Assembly (NCBI RefSeq): GCF_030532965.1
Contig: NZ_JAUNKC010000034.1
Span: 1-36,497 of the forward strand
DNA length: 36,497 nt
DNA from: Corynebacterium sp.
GTDB lineage: Bacteria; Actinomycetota; Actinomycetes; Mycobacteriales; Mycobacteriaceae
Reading direction: 5' to 3'
A model generated the notes under the pieces. It was not told the origin of the DNA and ran no database searches. It saw nothing but the letters and a program-made list of their open reading frames with translations. Positions 1-10,118 of this stretch are shown here, piece after piece; within the stretch, counting starts at the first letter, position 1; the number at the start of each line of letters is the position of its first letter. A program made the translations under genes and the position numbers.

Positions 1-159
1 CCCAAAACCACAGGTCAACATTTCATACGCATTTTCCTGGTGAGAAAACCTCAATTTAACTGAGAATATTAGATCCCCGTTAATCACGTTTTTCATCGTC
101 CTTGCCGGTCTCTAATTCAGACAACTGCCAAAGAACACCTTCAATGAAAGAACACAACT

Positions 160-534
160 ATGTCAGCGCGTACCGACACTGTTTCCATTTGGGTAGGAGA
201 TTTCGCATCCGAAGCCGAATTGGAGAAGTACCTCGCCATAGATTATTCCGAGATCCACGATGATGACGACTTTCTTGCATCTGCATTCACCCAGGATTTC
301 GAGATTGAGTACTACGACGAGGATTGTAGGGAAGCGTACCGCGCCGAAACTGACGGTTTAAGCTGGCAGCAATTAATCGAGCCGCTGTCGTATGCCGAGT
401 GCTTTGCCGATCAGATTCCCGACACTATCGACGAGAAAACCTGCGTGATCGCCGTCTATAACCTGAAGTTTGACGGCCACGTCACGCATAAACATGGCGT
501 GGTATTCGTCGGCTGTTACGAATACCACCGTTAG
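160..534 (+). CDS. Imm22-family (DUF4284) immunity-like protein
   Basis: The 124-residue acidic protein opens with VSIWVGDF, continues with a YLAIDYSE stretch and a SAFTQDFEIEYYDED segment, and ends with an FVGCYEYHR tail. This pattern matches what I recall of the Imm22/DUF4284 immunity family: a WxG start, an F.DF.I.YYDED core and a C-terminal G..Y strand. It has no signal peptide or membrane segment, so it should be cytosolic. Family members protect cells against toxins of contact-dependent or polymorphic systems, but no toxin gene lies beside it here. It ends by a 4-base overlap with the convergent transporter gene. The ribosome site is weak (GAAAG at 146-150). The family call is fairly sure; the partner toxin is unknown. 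Confidence 0.75.
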   Translation: MSARTDTVSIWVGDFASEAELEKYLAIDYSEIHDDDDFLASAFTQDFEIEYYDEDCREAYRAETDGLSWQQLIEPLSYAECFADQIPDTIDEKTCVIAVYNLKFDGHVTHKHGVVFVGCYEYHR

Positions 535-1739
535 GCTGCGGCGCTGCGGCGTCGTAACGCAACGGCAAGCGCCCACACCATAATGGCGCATACACCCAGC
601 GCCGCGCCGACTAAAGCTGGCGACGCATACCCGTAGCCGGCGGCGATGACCGCACCACCCATCGACGCGCCCGCAGCATTGGCGATATTTAACGCGGAGT
701 GATTCAACGCACCCGCCAGGGTCTTGGCTTTGCCAGCCACGTCCATGAGGCGTATTTGCAGGCACGGAATCAGCGCCGAGGCGCAGCCGCCGATCACAGC
801 GAAGTTGACCACCGCCGGAACCACGGCCGTGGTCGTGAAATAAAACGCCGCCAACGACAACACAATCGCCGTAAGCGACACCGCGATGCCGCCTTCAACT
901 GACCAGTCGGCAAGACGACCGCCCACCCAGTTGCCGACGATCATCCCCACACCATAAATGCTTAGCACCAACCACATGAGGTCCGGGTCAAGGCCCGCCC
1001 GGTTGGTCATCGTCCACGAAATATAGGTATAAACCGCGAACATTCCACCGAAACCAACTGCGCCAATCGCAAGCGATAACCACACCTGTAACCGGCGTAA
1101 TGAGCTTAGTTCTAACAGCGGGCTCGTCGGCGGCATTTTCGTCATGTGCGGCATCAAAAACCACAGCGCGACCAGCGTCGCCAGGCCAACGGCGGAGACC
1201 AGCACATACGCGTTATGCCACCCGGTAGCCTCCCCGACGGCCTGCGCGGCGGGAACACCCACCAGGCTTGATAACGGGAACCCCATCCCCACAAAGGCCA
1301 GCGCCCGACCACGTTGCCCTTCCGGTGCCATCGACGTGACAACCAAAGCCGCGACAGAGAAAAACGCACCATGCGGAAAACCCGCAATAAACCGGGCCGC
1401 TAGCAGCGTGGGCATCGTCGTCGCCAACGCCGTCAGCGCATTGCCCACCACGAACGCCACCATGAGCAGCAACAGCAACCGCCGACGCGGCATCATGCCG
1501 GTGAAAGCCGTAATCACCGGCGCACCGATCACCACGCCCAAGGCATACGCAGAGATAATGTGCCCGGCGGTGTTCTCCGCGACCGCATACGCCTGCGCGA
1601 TATTGCGCAATAACCCCATTGCAACAAATTCACTCACGCCAATGCCGAACCCACCCAGGCCGATAGCGATCATCACAATCAGCCGCTGGCGATCACTGAT
1701 CTCGGTTTGTCGTGGAAGTGTTTGTCGTCGAAAAATCAC
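531..1739 (-). CDS. MFS drug/sugar exporter, YdhP/AraJ-like (DHA1)
   Basis: This is a polytopic inner-membrane transporter of about 400 residues with roughly 12 hydrophobic segments. The N-terminal segment GLGGFGIGVSEFVAMGLL and the following SAYALGVVIGAP resemble the DHA1 subgroup that includes E. coli YdhP and AraJ, usually proton-driven efflux permeases. Substrate cannot be read from sequence. I place the start at the GTG at 1739, which has AAGG about nine bases upstream and avoids overlap with the preceding gene. An upstream in-frame GTG at 1769 would add ten polar residues and overlap that gene. It lies 11 bases downstream of the AAA/DUF4143 gene and could be co-transcribed with it. Confidence 0.85.
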   Translation of the reverse strand: MIFRRQTLPRQTEISDRQRLIVMIAIGLGGFGIGVSEFVAMGLLRNIAQAYAVAENTAGHIISAYALGVVIGAPVITAFTGMMPRRRLLLLLMVAFVVGNALTALATTMPTLLAARFIAGFPHGAFFSVAALVVTSMAPEGQRGRALAFVGMGFPLSSLVGVPAAQAVGEATGWHNAYVLVSAVGLATLVALWFLMPHMTKMPPTSPLLELSSLRRLQVWLSLAIGAVGFGGMFAVYTYISWTMTNRAGLDPDLMWLVLSIYGVGMIVGNWVGGRLADWSVEGGIAVSLTAIVLSLAAFYFTTTAVVPAVVNFAVIGGCASALIPCLQIRLMDVAGKAKTLAGALNHSALNIANAAGASMGGAVIAAGYGYASPALVGAALGVCAIMVWALAVALRRRSAAA

Positions 1740-1750
1740 GAGGGAACACC

Positions 1751-3016
1751 TTACACCTCGTGGCACCACAAAGCACTAATCGGTAATTGGAACATCCAGT
1801 CATGAATCCGATGGCAGAAACTTCCCGTGTGGAACACCACGCCAGCGGCAACGCGCTCCCCTAATTTTTCTTTAACATTACGCATTGTTTTAAACGCATC
1901 TATCGACGGCGTCTGGGTCGCCTTGATCTCAACAAAAATCAACCGTCCATCGCGCAATTCGATAACCAGGTCAATCTCCTGATTATCACGGGTTCGATAG
2001 TGGAACAGATCATAAAACTCGTTGCTCCACGAACGCTGCGCGAGCAACTGTTGCGTAACGTATTGTTCCAGCAACGCTCCGAAATACTCCATTCCGCCAA
2101 CGTGAATTGATTTCTCTGGATGGAACCCCGTCAAGCTCGCTGCAAGTCCCGTATCAATCAATGATGATTTTGCCGTCTTTAAATCCCGGTTAGAAAAACT
2201 TGAACTCCACGCTGGAATTTCTTCTATAAGAAACATCGTTTTAGCCAACTCAAGTACCGCTTTGGCATCACGAGCCGACGCGCCAAGTTGGCGCGCCAAT
2301 TTAGCTTGAACAACCGGTTGCGCAGGCTCCGCAGCTAAACGTTTCAGGCACGCTTCAAGCAAATTTTTGCTATTACCCCCGATAGTTACAGCATCGTTGA
2401 CAACTAAACGTTGGATGTAATTGATAAACCATTGGTTCCGTCGTCTAGGTGTCGAACGAGCAACCGGCTCTGGATATCCACCAATACAGACATTCTTTGC
2501 TAGTTCTTCTCGATCAGTATCAAACCGTGGTGGCAGCAAGACATCGCCTGCCACCACGCCTAACAGCCAAGAGACAAAATCCTCTGGCACTGCGCGTTGA
2601 TCAATCTCTCCCATCGAAAAAGGCTTCAATGAAACCGCTGAAACCCGGCCCGCAAGGGAGTCGCCCACACCAGGAAGCTTGAGTAAATTGGCCGATCCTG
2701 TAAACAAGAATCTTCCCGGACGACGATCATTATCGACTGTCGCTTTGAGCGGAAGGATTAACTCCGGTAATCGTTGCGCTTCATCAACGATCAGCAGTCG
2801 ATCACCCGCACGAGCCAGAAACGTCATCGGATCGAACCTTGCCAGTTCCAATGTCGGCGCATCGTCCAACGTCACATATTCCGCTGCCCGCTTTTTGATA
2901 AAGCTTTTAGCCAAAGTGCTTTTGCCCACCTGTCGGGCACCTTCAATCATGACGACTGGCGAATCTTCGAGCGATTCTTCAAGCTCGAATGTCACAAATC
3001 TACGCAAGGTATCCAT
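1751..3016 (-). CDS. AAA-family ATPase with DUF4143 C-terminal domain
   Basis: About 421 residues. The N-terminal third is an AAA_14-type P-loop: Walker A EGARQVGKST near residue 30, Walker B LLIVDEAQ near residue 78, then the sensor-like strand FLFTGSANLL. The C-terminal half has the DUF4143 layout with a helical/winged-helix middle and a nuclease-like end, QEIDLVIELRDG followed by FVEIKAT, which resembles a PD-(D/E)xK core. The family is widespread in bacteria and archaea and its job is not firmly established. The start is taken at the ATG at 3016, with AGGG seven bases upstream; a GTG at 3022 is the alternative. A four-copy 23-bp tandem repeat begins about 25 bases upstream of the start. 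Confidence 0.85.
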   Translation of the reverse strand: MDTLRRFVTFELEESLEDSPVVMIEGARQVGKSTLAKSFIKKRAAEYVTLDDAPTLELARFDPMTFLARAGDRLLIVDEAQRLPELILPLKATVDNDRRPGRFLFTGSANLLKLPGVGDSLAGRVSAVSLKPFSMGEIDQRAVPEDFVSWLLGVVAGDVLLPPRFDTDREELAKNVCIGGYPEPVARSTPRRRNQWFINYIQRLVVNDAVTIGGNSKNLLEACLKRLAAEPAQPVVQAKLARQLGASARDAKAVLELAKTMFLIEEIPAWSSSFSNRDLKTAKSSLIDTGLAASLTGFHPEKSIHVGGMEYFGALLEQYVTQQLLAQRSWSNEFYDLFHYRTRDNQEIDLVIELRDGRLIFVEIKATQTPSIDAFKTMRNVKEKLGERVAAGVVFHTGSFCHRIHDWMFQLPISALWCHEV

Positions 3017-3040
3017 AACCACACCCTACCCCATTTACCT

Positions 3041-3131
3041 GCACTTTGTCAGATTTGCCGCTGCATTTCTGTTAGATTTTCCGCTGCATTTCTGTCAGAT
3101 CTGCCGCTATATTTCTGTCAGATTTGCCGCC
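3041..3131. repeat. 23-bp tandem repeat, four copies, in front of the AAA/DUF4143 gene
   Basis: Four head-to-tail units run at 3041-3062, 3063-3085, 3086-3108 and 3109-3131, with consensus GCATTTCTGTCAGATTTGCC followed by GCT. Only a few bases differ per unit, and the first is one base short. On the ATPase strand the array ends about 25 bases before the ATG, so it overlaps the promoter or leader. Its period is close to two helical turns, as expected for stacked protein sites. Confidence 0.9.
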
Positions 3132-3141
3132 CGATATGTGG

Positions 3142-3153
3142 GCGTCGAAAAGC
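3142..3153 (-). repeat. GCTTTTCGACGC dispersed motif, copy 1
   Basis: Exact 12-mer (GCGTCGAAAAGC on the plus strand) in the spacer between the AAA/DUF4143 gene and icd. See the finding on this motif. Confidence 0.8.
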
Positions 3154-3214
3154 GTTCGTCGGGCACGAAGCTTCGGCGGTTTTTACGCTTAGGCGTGGCG
3201 ACGGCGCGGCCCAA

Positions 3215-3226
3215 GCGTCGAAAAGC
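3215..3226 (-). repeat. GCTTTTCGACGC dispersed motif, copy 2
   Basis: A second exact copy in the same orientation, 73 bases from copy 1, with an A-rich tract following. The rest of the 3132-3387 spacer holds the icd upstream region, including a possible -10 TATAAG at 3334-3339. I see no gene in it. Confidence 0.8.
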
Positions 3227-3378
3227 ACAGCCTGCAAAAACCGGACAACCGTACTGTTTTTACCCCCGGATGACAGATCAAGACCGCTGGTAACCCCCAA
3301 AATTGCTGCATAAAGGTAACGAATGCGGGGTGCTATAAGGTATCCTGAACAGTTGTACTTAGAGCTTTTATTCCTTAA

Positions 3379-5601
<2,223 letters not shown>

Positions 5602-5616
5602 CCTTCGCATAACACA

Positions 5617-5670
5617 GGCTTGACCTTCGCTCCCTGTTCAGGGGGCGGGTGGTCAGGCCCCTTTTTTATT
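5617..5670 (+). terminator. Rho-independent terminator of icd
   Basis: GGCTTGACC at 5617-5625 pairs with GGTCAGGCC at 5651-5659 (one G-U pair). An inner CCCTG/CAGGG hairpin is present, and a CCTTTTTTATT tract follows. It starts 16 bases after the icd stop. Confidence 0.9.
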
Positions 5671-5701
5671 GCCACAGGTGTGCGTCAATGACTCCGCCTT
5701 C

Positions 5702-5713
5702 GCTTTTCGACGC
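5702..5713 (+). repeat. GCTTTTCGACGC dispersed motif, copy 3
   Basis: Exact 12-mer just after the icd terminator. It is followed by CACCAGCGACC, an extension partly shared with the copies at 28688 and 35204. Confidence 0.8.
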
Positions 5714-5804
5714 CACCAGCGACCACTTGCGCAACAAAACCCATCCGGTCGGCGTAGTTCTCGTTTGCGAGGGCGAGTTTGCTTCCGTTGCACACAAACG
5801 TGAT

Positions 5805-5823
5805 CGCTAGGAAGTATCTAGCG
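5805..5823. repeat. Short inverted repeat CGCTAG-7-CTAGCG
   Basis: Perfect 6-bp arms at 5805-5810 and 5818-5823 around a 7-base centre. No gene starts nearby, so a role as operator or small-RNA hairpin is only a guess. Confidence 0.35.
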
Positions 5824-5857
5824 GGAGCACAGCGTAATGAAGCTGCGCCTGACACTC

Positions 5858-5873
5858 CCCACCACGTGGTGGG
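5858..5873. promoter_or_regulatory. 16-bp perfect palindrome CCCACCACGTGGTGGG
   Basis: Uninterrupted two-fold symmetric sequence in the icd-to-array spacer. With no loop it suits a dimeric DNA-binding protein better than an RNA hairpin. It is not followed by a T tract. No regulator can be named. Confidence 0.4.
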
Positions 5874-5905
5874 AATTCCTTACATAAAAGTAGCTACCTC
5901 CTATA

Positions 5906-5965
5906 ACTCGACTCTTTCCATAAACACCCCACCAATACCAGTACCCCGCGCAGGATTGGTCGAGG
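5906..5965 (+). repeat. 60-bp ACTCGAC...GTCGAG element, copy 1
   Basis: Starts ACTCGACTCTTTCC and ends CAGGATTGGTCGAGG. It shares its ends, exact length and C-rich interior with the elements at 6011 and 32504. It lies 45 bases from copy 2, with which it shares CAGGATTGGTCGAG. Confidence 0.65.
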
Positions 5966-6010
5966 TGCCCCCTTCGTTCCGCGCGGCTTAGTGCCCAAAG
6001 AATTACACCG

Positions 6011-6070
6011 ACTCGACTGTTCCGTTGTCCAGGCCCGTCAATCCCTACGCCTATGCAGGATTGGTCGAGT
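6011..6070 (+). repeat. 60-bp ACTCGAC...GTCGAGT element, copy 2
   Basis: Starts ACTCGACTGTTCC and ends CAGGATTGGTCGAGT. Its right end also sits inside an inverted repeat CCTATGCA (6050-6057) / TGCATAGG (6071-6078). The rest of 5671-6148 contains no convincing gene. Confidence 0.65.
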
Positions 6071-6148
6071 TGCATAGGGAAACGAGCCGGAACCCGGAAC
6101 GTCCCAAACGTCAGAATCCCACGCTTTCTTGCTTTATGCTTGAGTTTT

Positions 6149-6595
6149 ATGGTCAACGAAGACGAACCCGATCTGAGCGATCGCGACGATATTCGCGTCT
6201 ACCACGAGCTTGAGCAAGAAGGCTTTTTCGATTCAACACCGTGGGATACTTTCATCGGGCTCTGTCTCACCTTCACTGAAGAATCAGTCATACCCATAAC
6301 CCAAGACCCACTCCCTCAGGGCGATATTGATGCCGCACGGCAGTTCCTTTCGGGCTACATCACCGAAAGCGACCTTGAGCAACGCCGTACCGCAGCGTGG
6401 GACAGGTTGAGGAATTTGAGCGGAACCAACAAGCACATTCAGCGGCTCACGGTGATCTTCCTTTACCCCGACCTGTTATCCGGAATTGAGAAACCAGAGC
6501 AGCCAGACCCCAACAGTTTCCTGTTTATCAATCTGCTGTGGGACATTGATCCAAGCCTGGCCACCGACTTTAGAAACTTTATGCGCGAAAATTAA
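6149..6595 (+). CDS. Helical acidic protein, paralogous family member D1
   Basis: 148 residues with no recognised named domain. It is a paralogue of the genes at 6647 and 9209. Shared features are an acidic N-terminus with DD(I/V)RVYxELE, then GFFDSTPWDTFI.LCL.F.E, an AR.FL.G helix followed by a DLEQ segment, [18 protein letters not shown] and a C-terminal FLF.NLLWDIDPSL.T.F. The same pattern recurs in the C-terminal domain of the fusion protein at 21515, so this is the stand-alone form of that domain. It is probably all-helical and cytosolic. The start is the ATG at 6149, whose context CTTGAG-TTT-ATG matches the paralogue at 6647. It is the first gene of a seven-gene same-strand array. An immunity or antitoxin role is inferred from the neighbours only. 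Confidence 0.8.
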   Translation: MVNEDEPDLSDRDDIRVYHELEQEGFFDSTPWDTFIGLCLTFTEESVIPITQDPLPQGDIDAARQFLSGYITESDLEQRRTAAWDRLRNLSGTNKHIQRLTVIFLYPDLLSGIEKPEQPDPNSFLFINLLWDIDPSLATDFRNFMREN

Positions 6596-6646
6596 TTGCC
6601 AGATTCGCCCGATTGTGGCTAAGCGGAGATTTTATACTTGAGACTT

Positions 6647-7102
6647 ATGGCCGAGACTTCGCTCCCTCACAACCCTGACATGGATGATGAGGACGTCCGC
6701 GTGGAAGACGAGCTGGAAACCCTTGGGCTTTTCGAATCCACCCCGTGGACGGCTTTTATCACGTTGTGCCTCAACTTCACAGAGACTGTGGTGCTCCCCC
6801 TAGACGGGGACCGAACCTGCCACAATGATCTCGATCTGGCAAGGAAATTCCTCGCAGGAGATGTGACCGCAAAGCAGCTCACCTCCGCCCAGTCACAAGC
6901 GTGGCACCGCCACGACAGGTTAGATGGTATCGCGAAAGATATTCAACGGCTCACGCTGATCTTTCTGTACCCCGACCTGCTGCAGGGCATCGAATCCCCC
7001 GAAGACCCCGATTCCCACTGTTTCTTGTTCCTCAACCTCCTCCTCGACATTCGCCCAGGCCTTCCAACCGCCTTCTTGGACTACGTGTACGAAAACTCCT
7101 AA
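6647..7102 (+). CDS. Helical acidic protein, paralogous family member D2
   Basis: 151 residues and the closest relative of the gene at 6149. The two align along their whole length: [61 protein letters not shown], and [18 protein letters not shown]. The start is the ATG at 6647; a TTG nine bases upstream is less likely given the paralogue. The stop is one base before the ATG of the next gene at 7104, so translation of the SUKH-like gene is probably coupled to this one. No catalytic motif, signal peptide or membrane segment is visible. Function is unknown. Confidence 0.8.
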   Translation: MAETSLPHNPDMDDEDVRVEDELETLGLFESTPWTAFITLCLNFTETVVLPLDGDRTCHNDLDLARKFLAGDVTAKQLTSAQSQAWHRHDRLDGIAKDIQRLTLIFLYPDLLQGIESPEDPDSHCFLFLNLLLDIRPGLPTAFLDYVYENS

Positions 7103-7103
7103 T

Positions 7104-7472
7104 ATGCGCACGATCACTGACGTTGAAGATGAAATGCTCTACCGGCTGCCCGAAGAGTACCGAAACTTCCTGCTGGATGAAAACAACCGCAAGTCACCGG
7201 CGTGGCGGTTCTTCTTTACTGAAACAGCGCCGTTTGCGCTTGATCTCACCGAGGATTTCCCCTACACCGACAATGCTTACGGCGCGGTGCGCCGTGTGGG
7301 TGTTCTCCCCGTGCAGCAGGTTGGTCAAGAGACGTATGTTGTCATCGTTGCGCGGGGCAGCACCCAAGGTGAGCTGTGGCTTTTCGACGCGGGCAACTTC
7401 TTCCGGCGCCTAGCAAACCCCCGCACCCATAAACCACTAGCATTTGCCGATTGGCTAGATCTCAATCCGTAG
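7104..7472 (+). CDS. SUKH (SMI1/KNR4)-like protein, copy 1
   Basis: 122 residues. The order [13 protein letters not shown], then [29 protein letters not shown], and a terminal [12 protein letters not shown] matches the SMI1/KNR4 (SUKH) fold, where an LP.EY helix is followed by I(P)...G....IV..G...G.(V/I)W and a final FaeWL. SUKH proteins are common immunity proteins against nuclease and deaminase toxins. It ends with TAG at 7470-7472. The same reading frame continues without another stop through the helical domain that follows, and the copy at 21515 has both parts as one protein. It may therefore be a naturally separate protein or the front half of a split gene. Confidence 0.75.
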   Translation: MRTITDVEDEMLYRLPEEYRNFLLDENNRKSPAWRFFFTETAPFALDLTEDFPYTDNAYGAVRRVGVLPVQQVGQETYVVIVARGSTQGELWLFDAGNFFRRLANPRTHKPLAFADWLDLNP

Positions 7473-7547
7473 GCGCTTTCCCGACTGCTGTACAACAATC
7501 TCCTTGACGCTATCTCTCATCCCGCATCGCCCGCGGAGGCTGCGGCG

Positions 7548-8084
7548 GTGGTGCGTTTCATTAACAAGGCCAAGGATTTTCCCCATCACCCCCATGCAGC
7601 TTTGGGCCTTAGTGATTTGAATGATCTTTGCGATTCGTGCCTGCATCTCGAGTTGTTTCAGCACCTCGACCTCAGCAGTTCCCGCATGTGCTGCGACTTT
7701 TTGGAGCTCACTGGGTTCTGCACCCATGTGGAGCAGGAAAAATACGTGGAGTTTATCCTAGATTTTTGTTTGCAGCATGTTGCTGCTGCGGAGGTGAAGC
7801 AGAAAGCAGCGTATGCGCACACGCTTCTGAAGGTTCCTGGCCGGTTTCAAGAGGTGGTTCCGTCCACGAGGGCGTTTGAAACGGCCGCCACACCGGTTAT
7901 GAAACTTGCGGAGCTGCTGGCGGATTCCGATTTTCTGAACAGTTGGATTTGTGAAAGTGATTGGGACCCGTGGGATGAGGAAATCTTTTCCCTCCTCATT
8001 ACCATCGACCATGACCTCCCCTACAATTTCTTTACCCGACTCTCGAGAAAATGGTCACTGTCCCACTATGCGCACAATCACTGA
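7548..8084 (+). CDS. Helical partner domain, copy 1 (possibly the 3' part of a split SUKH-helical gene)
   Basis: 178 residues from a GTG with GGAGG eight bases upstream. Homology to the copy at 8470 begins before this GTG: the in-frame bases 7473-7547 encode ALSRLLYNNLLDAISHPAS, which aligns with FLLRENLLAAIAQPAS of the other copy. No ATG, GTG or TTG exists in that stretch, so either a short form starts here, or CTG at 7485/7488 is used, or the frame is reached through the TAG at 7470. The protein shares [23 protein letters not shown] and a C-terminal [21 protein letters not shown] with its relatives. It overlaps the next SUKH-like gene by 17 bases. Function is unknown. Confidence 0.6.
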
Positions 8085-8460
8085 CGTTGAAGAGGAAATG
8101 CTCTACCAACTGCCGGAGGAGTACCGAAACTTCCTGCTGGATGAAAACAACCGCAAGTCCGCAGCGTGGCGGTTCTTCTACAGGCAGAAACCACACACCC
8201 CCTTCACCATCAACCTAGGTGAGGATTTCCCCCACACCGAAAACTTCTATTCCGGTGAAGAAATTACCTGCCTTCCAGGCGCAATCCCTGTGCACCAGGT
8301 GGGCCCTGACTCCTACATCGTCATCATCGTTCGCGGCCACGCCCAAGGCGAGTTGTGGCACTTCTATTCACAGTATTTCTATTTACGGGACTTCCACATA
8401 CGGGCTTTCCTCCGCAGATTAATAAACCCCGATACCAAAGAGCTACTGAGTTTCGCCTAG
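8068..8460 (+). CDS. SUKH (SMI1/KNR4)-like protein, copy 2
   Basis: 130 residues. The first ~110 bases are nearly identical to the gene at 7104 (about nine bases in ten by eye), so the ATG at 8068 is preferred over the longer frame from 7951. Shared core: [46 protein letters not shown]. It has an extra [10 protein letters not shown] insertion and ends LLSFA before TAG at 8458-8460. The next codon is TGG, matching the W of FAAW in the fused copy at 21515, so the frame again continues into the helical gene. The gene overlaps the end of the previous one, which suggests translational coupling. Confidence 0.75.
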
Positions 8461-8469
8461 TGGTGCACC

Positions 8470-9108
8470 ATGGAACCGTCCTTTTTGCTGCGCGAAAATC
8501 TACTTGCTGCAATTGCCCAACCGGCCTCCCAGCAGGAGGCGGCAGCCATAACTCGATACTTACAGAAAAGCCAGTACGACCACGAATGCAGAAACTCTGC
8601 CGATGTGTCCATCACCGAGGAAGATCTGCGCTACCTAGGCGAAAAGTGCTTAACGTTTCAGCTGTACCGCCACCTCGACTTGAGCGACCCGTACATTTGC
8701 ACCGATTTCTTCTCTCTACTAGATCAGCAACGATATATGGACTCTGTCGCCGATTTTTGCTACAACCAGGTGGCGGGGTTTGACCGGTCGGGTCTTTTAC
8801 GGAAAACAGCTCAGCACGCACTCCGATTTCTCCACGCTTCGATTTCTGCGCAGCAACTACGCTCATTATCGGAAGTGAAAAACAAGCCAGATTCGTCCCT
8901 AGAAAAGTTGGGGCAGTTGCTGGCTATCCCTCATTTTTTAGATGGGACCTATGACGAAGAAATGTGGCAACCGTGGGAAATGATCTTTTTCCCAGCACTC
9001 ATCGACATCGACCCGAAACTTCCGACCCGGTTCTTTAGCGTCCTTGCCCAAGAACAAAGCCGTGCACGTTTCGCGAAGCAAAACTGGCAAACCTATGATG
9101 GTGAGTGA
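8470..9108 (+). CDS. Helical partner domain, copy 2
   Basis: 212 residues, in the same frame as the SUKH-like gene upstream and starting three codons after its TAG. It aligns with 7473-8084 throughout (LLAAIAQPAS..EAAAI, LTFQLYRHLDLSDPYICTDFF, W.PWEMIFFPALIDIDPKLPTRFF) and more distantly with the C-terminal half of the fusion at 21515 and the D proteins at 6149, 6647 and 9209. It has two more Cys near the N-terminus (NECRNS region, GEKCLTF) but no metal-site pattern. No ribosome site is clear, so re-initiation after the upstream stop is plausible. No known function. The 9109-9208 gap holds a leader with AAGGAG near 9191, rather far from the next ATG. Confidence 0.75.
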   Translation: MEPSFLLRENLLAAIAQPASQQEAAAITRYLQKSQYDHECRNSADVSITEEDLRYLGEKCLTFQLYRHLDLSDPYICTDFFSLLDQQRYMDSVADFCYNQVAGFDRSGLLRKTAQHALRFLHASISAQQLRSLSEVKNKPDSSLEKLGQLLAIPHFLDGTYDEEMWQPWEMIFFPALIDIDPKLPTRFFSVLAQEQSRARFAKQNWQTYDGE

Positions 9109-9208
9109 TAAAGCAACAAACACCGATAGCCTTGGTAAATAGCAGCGAGCAGACCATCTCACCCTAAAATCAACGCTTTTTTAAAACCTAAGGAGCTACG
9201 TAAGTTTT

Positions 9209-9661
9209 ATGGATGATACTTCGCTTTACGATGATCGCGAGGATCTTCGGGTCTATGACGAATTTGAGGAAAGCGGCTTTATGGAACGGCATGCCTATTC
9301 GGATTTTGTACGCGCTTGCATGGACTTCGCCGAGCATGAAGTTGTCCCGCACGGACGCTTCTTGGAGCCACTAGGCGATATTGCTTTAGGCCGCGACTTT
9401 CTGGTGGGAAAGGCCACCAAGGACGACCTCGCCGAACACCGAGCTCGCACGTGGAAGCATTTCCTAGGGCTGCCAGAAGCGGATCGAAATATTCACCAGG
9501 TGACAGACTTCTTTGTTGAATATGAATTCCTCACCGATTCCCCATCCCCAGAGCAGCAAGACCCTTATGATTTCCTCTTTTTCCACTGGCTGATGCAGGT
9601 TGACTGTGCCCTGCCGCAGGCGTTTATGGATTATCTCCGCAAGGTGGATGCTGTTGCTTAG
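9209..9661 (+). CDS. Helical acidic protein, paralogous family member D3
   Basis: 150 residues, a diverged relative of the genes at 6149 and 6647. The pattern is REDLRVYDEFEESGFMERHAY then FV.AC.DFAE, GRDFLVGKATKDDLAEHRARTW, a DPYDFLFFHWLMQVDCALPQAF C-terminal region, and a basic-acidic tail. Its GF..RH.Y..FV resembles GFITRHSYAAFV in the fusion protein at 21515 more closely than D1 and D2 do, which links the two loci. It ends the array and overlaps the convergent TfoX-N-like gene by 4 bases. Cytosolic; function unknown. Confidence 0.78.
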   Translation: MDDTSLYDDREDLRVYDEFEESGFMERHAYSDFVRACMDFAEHEVVPHGRFLEPLGDIALGRDFLVGKATKDDLAEHRARTWKHFLGLPEADRNIHQVTDFFVEYEFLTDSPSPEQQDPYDFLFFHWLMQVDCALPQAFMDYLRKVDAVA

Positions 9662-10014
9662 GGTTGTTTGTCAGTGAGTTTCTCGTTGTATTCCAGGGCG
9701 GTGGACACCCAGAAGTGAAGATCCTCACGTGTCGTTAATGCTTTAGCCGCTACTGTGATCCAGCCTGGCCCCATTCGGCGGTTGTGTCCCATTTCGGCTT
9801 GGGTTGCACCCGCTTTGGTTACCAGCGCAGCATGTTTGTCGGGCGCGACGCGAACGAGGAGGTCACCGCTCGTGGCGACGCTGACGATCATTTTGTTGTT
9901 GACCATGATTGCCCGTCCGCCGAACATGGCTACTTCGCGGGTGTCTGCTAAGTCCGGGAGGAGCTCACGAATCCTGGTGAGAAGTGTTTGTTGTTCCGGT
10001 TTATCTGCGGCCAT
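9658..10014 (-). CDS. TfoX N-terminal domain protein
   Basis: 118 residues. The segment REVAMFGGRAIMVNNKMIVSV followed by DLLVRVAPDKHAALV and the late MGPGWITVAAKAL helix matches TfoX_N, the domain at the N-terminus of the Sxy/TfoX competence regulators, which also occurs alone in many actinobacteria. The C-terminal TfoX helix-hairpin domain is absent, so a competence role cannot be assumed. Cytosolic, single gene, with AGAAAG upstream of the ATG. It converges on the helical-protein array. Confidence 0.85.
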   Translation of the reverse strand: MAADKPEQQTLLTRIRELLPDLADTREVAMFGGRAIMVNNKMIVSVATSGDLLVRVAPDKHAALVTKAGATQAEMGHNRRMGPGWITVAAKALTTREDLHFWVSTALEYNEKLTDKQP

Positions 10015-10118
10015 GATTTTCTTTCTAGGCTGTATGGCTCAATGAAAACTAAAGCGCACCTTATCGCATGTGCGAATTGCGAACTGGGTGCGCTCTTGTA
10101 AGCCATCACGTTGCGGGG

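Noticed and set aside
3041..3131. CRISPR array
   Set aside because: The repeats are contiguous with no unique spacers and there are no cas genes.
5779..6156. Small open frames on both strands in the icd-to-array spacer
   Set aside because: They cross the palindrome and both 60-bp elements, lack ribosome sites and show no recognisable protein pattern; the repeated LDQSC reading comes from the DNA repeat.
7104..9108. Reassigned TAG codon (suppressor code) to explain in-frame stops
   Set aside because: TAA and TGA interrupt other genes in the same window and TAG ends several normal genes, so an altered code is not supported.
6149..9661. Toxin-immunity cassette with a polymorphic toxin
   Set aside because: No secreted protein, repeat-rich toxin or nuclease domain was found in the array or within several kb.
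9658..10014. Competence regulator Sxy/TfoX
   Set aside because: Only the N-terminal domain is present, so it cannot be taken as evidence of natural transformation on its own.
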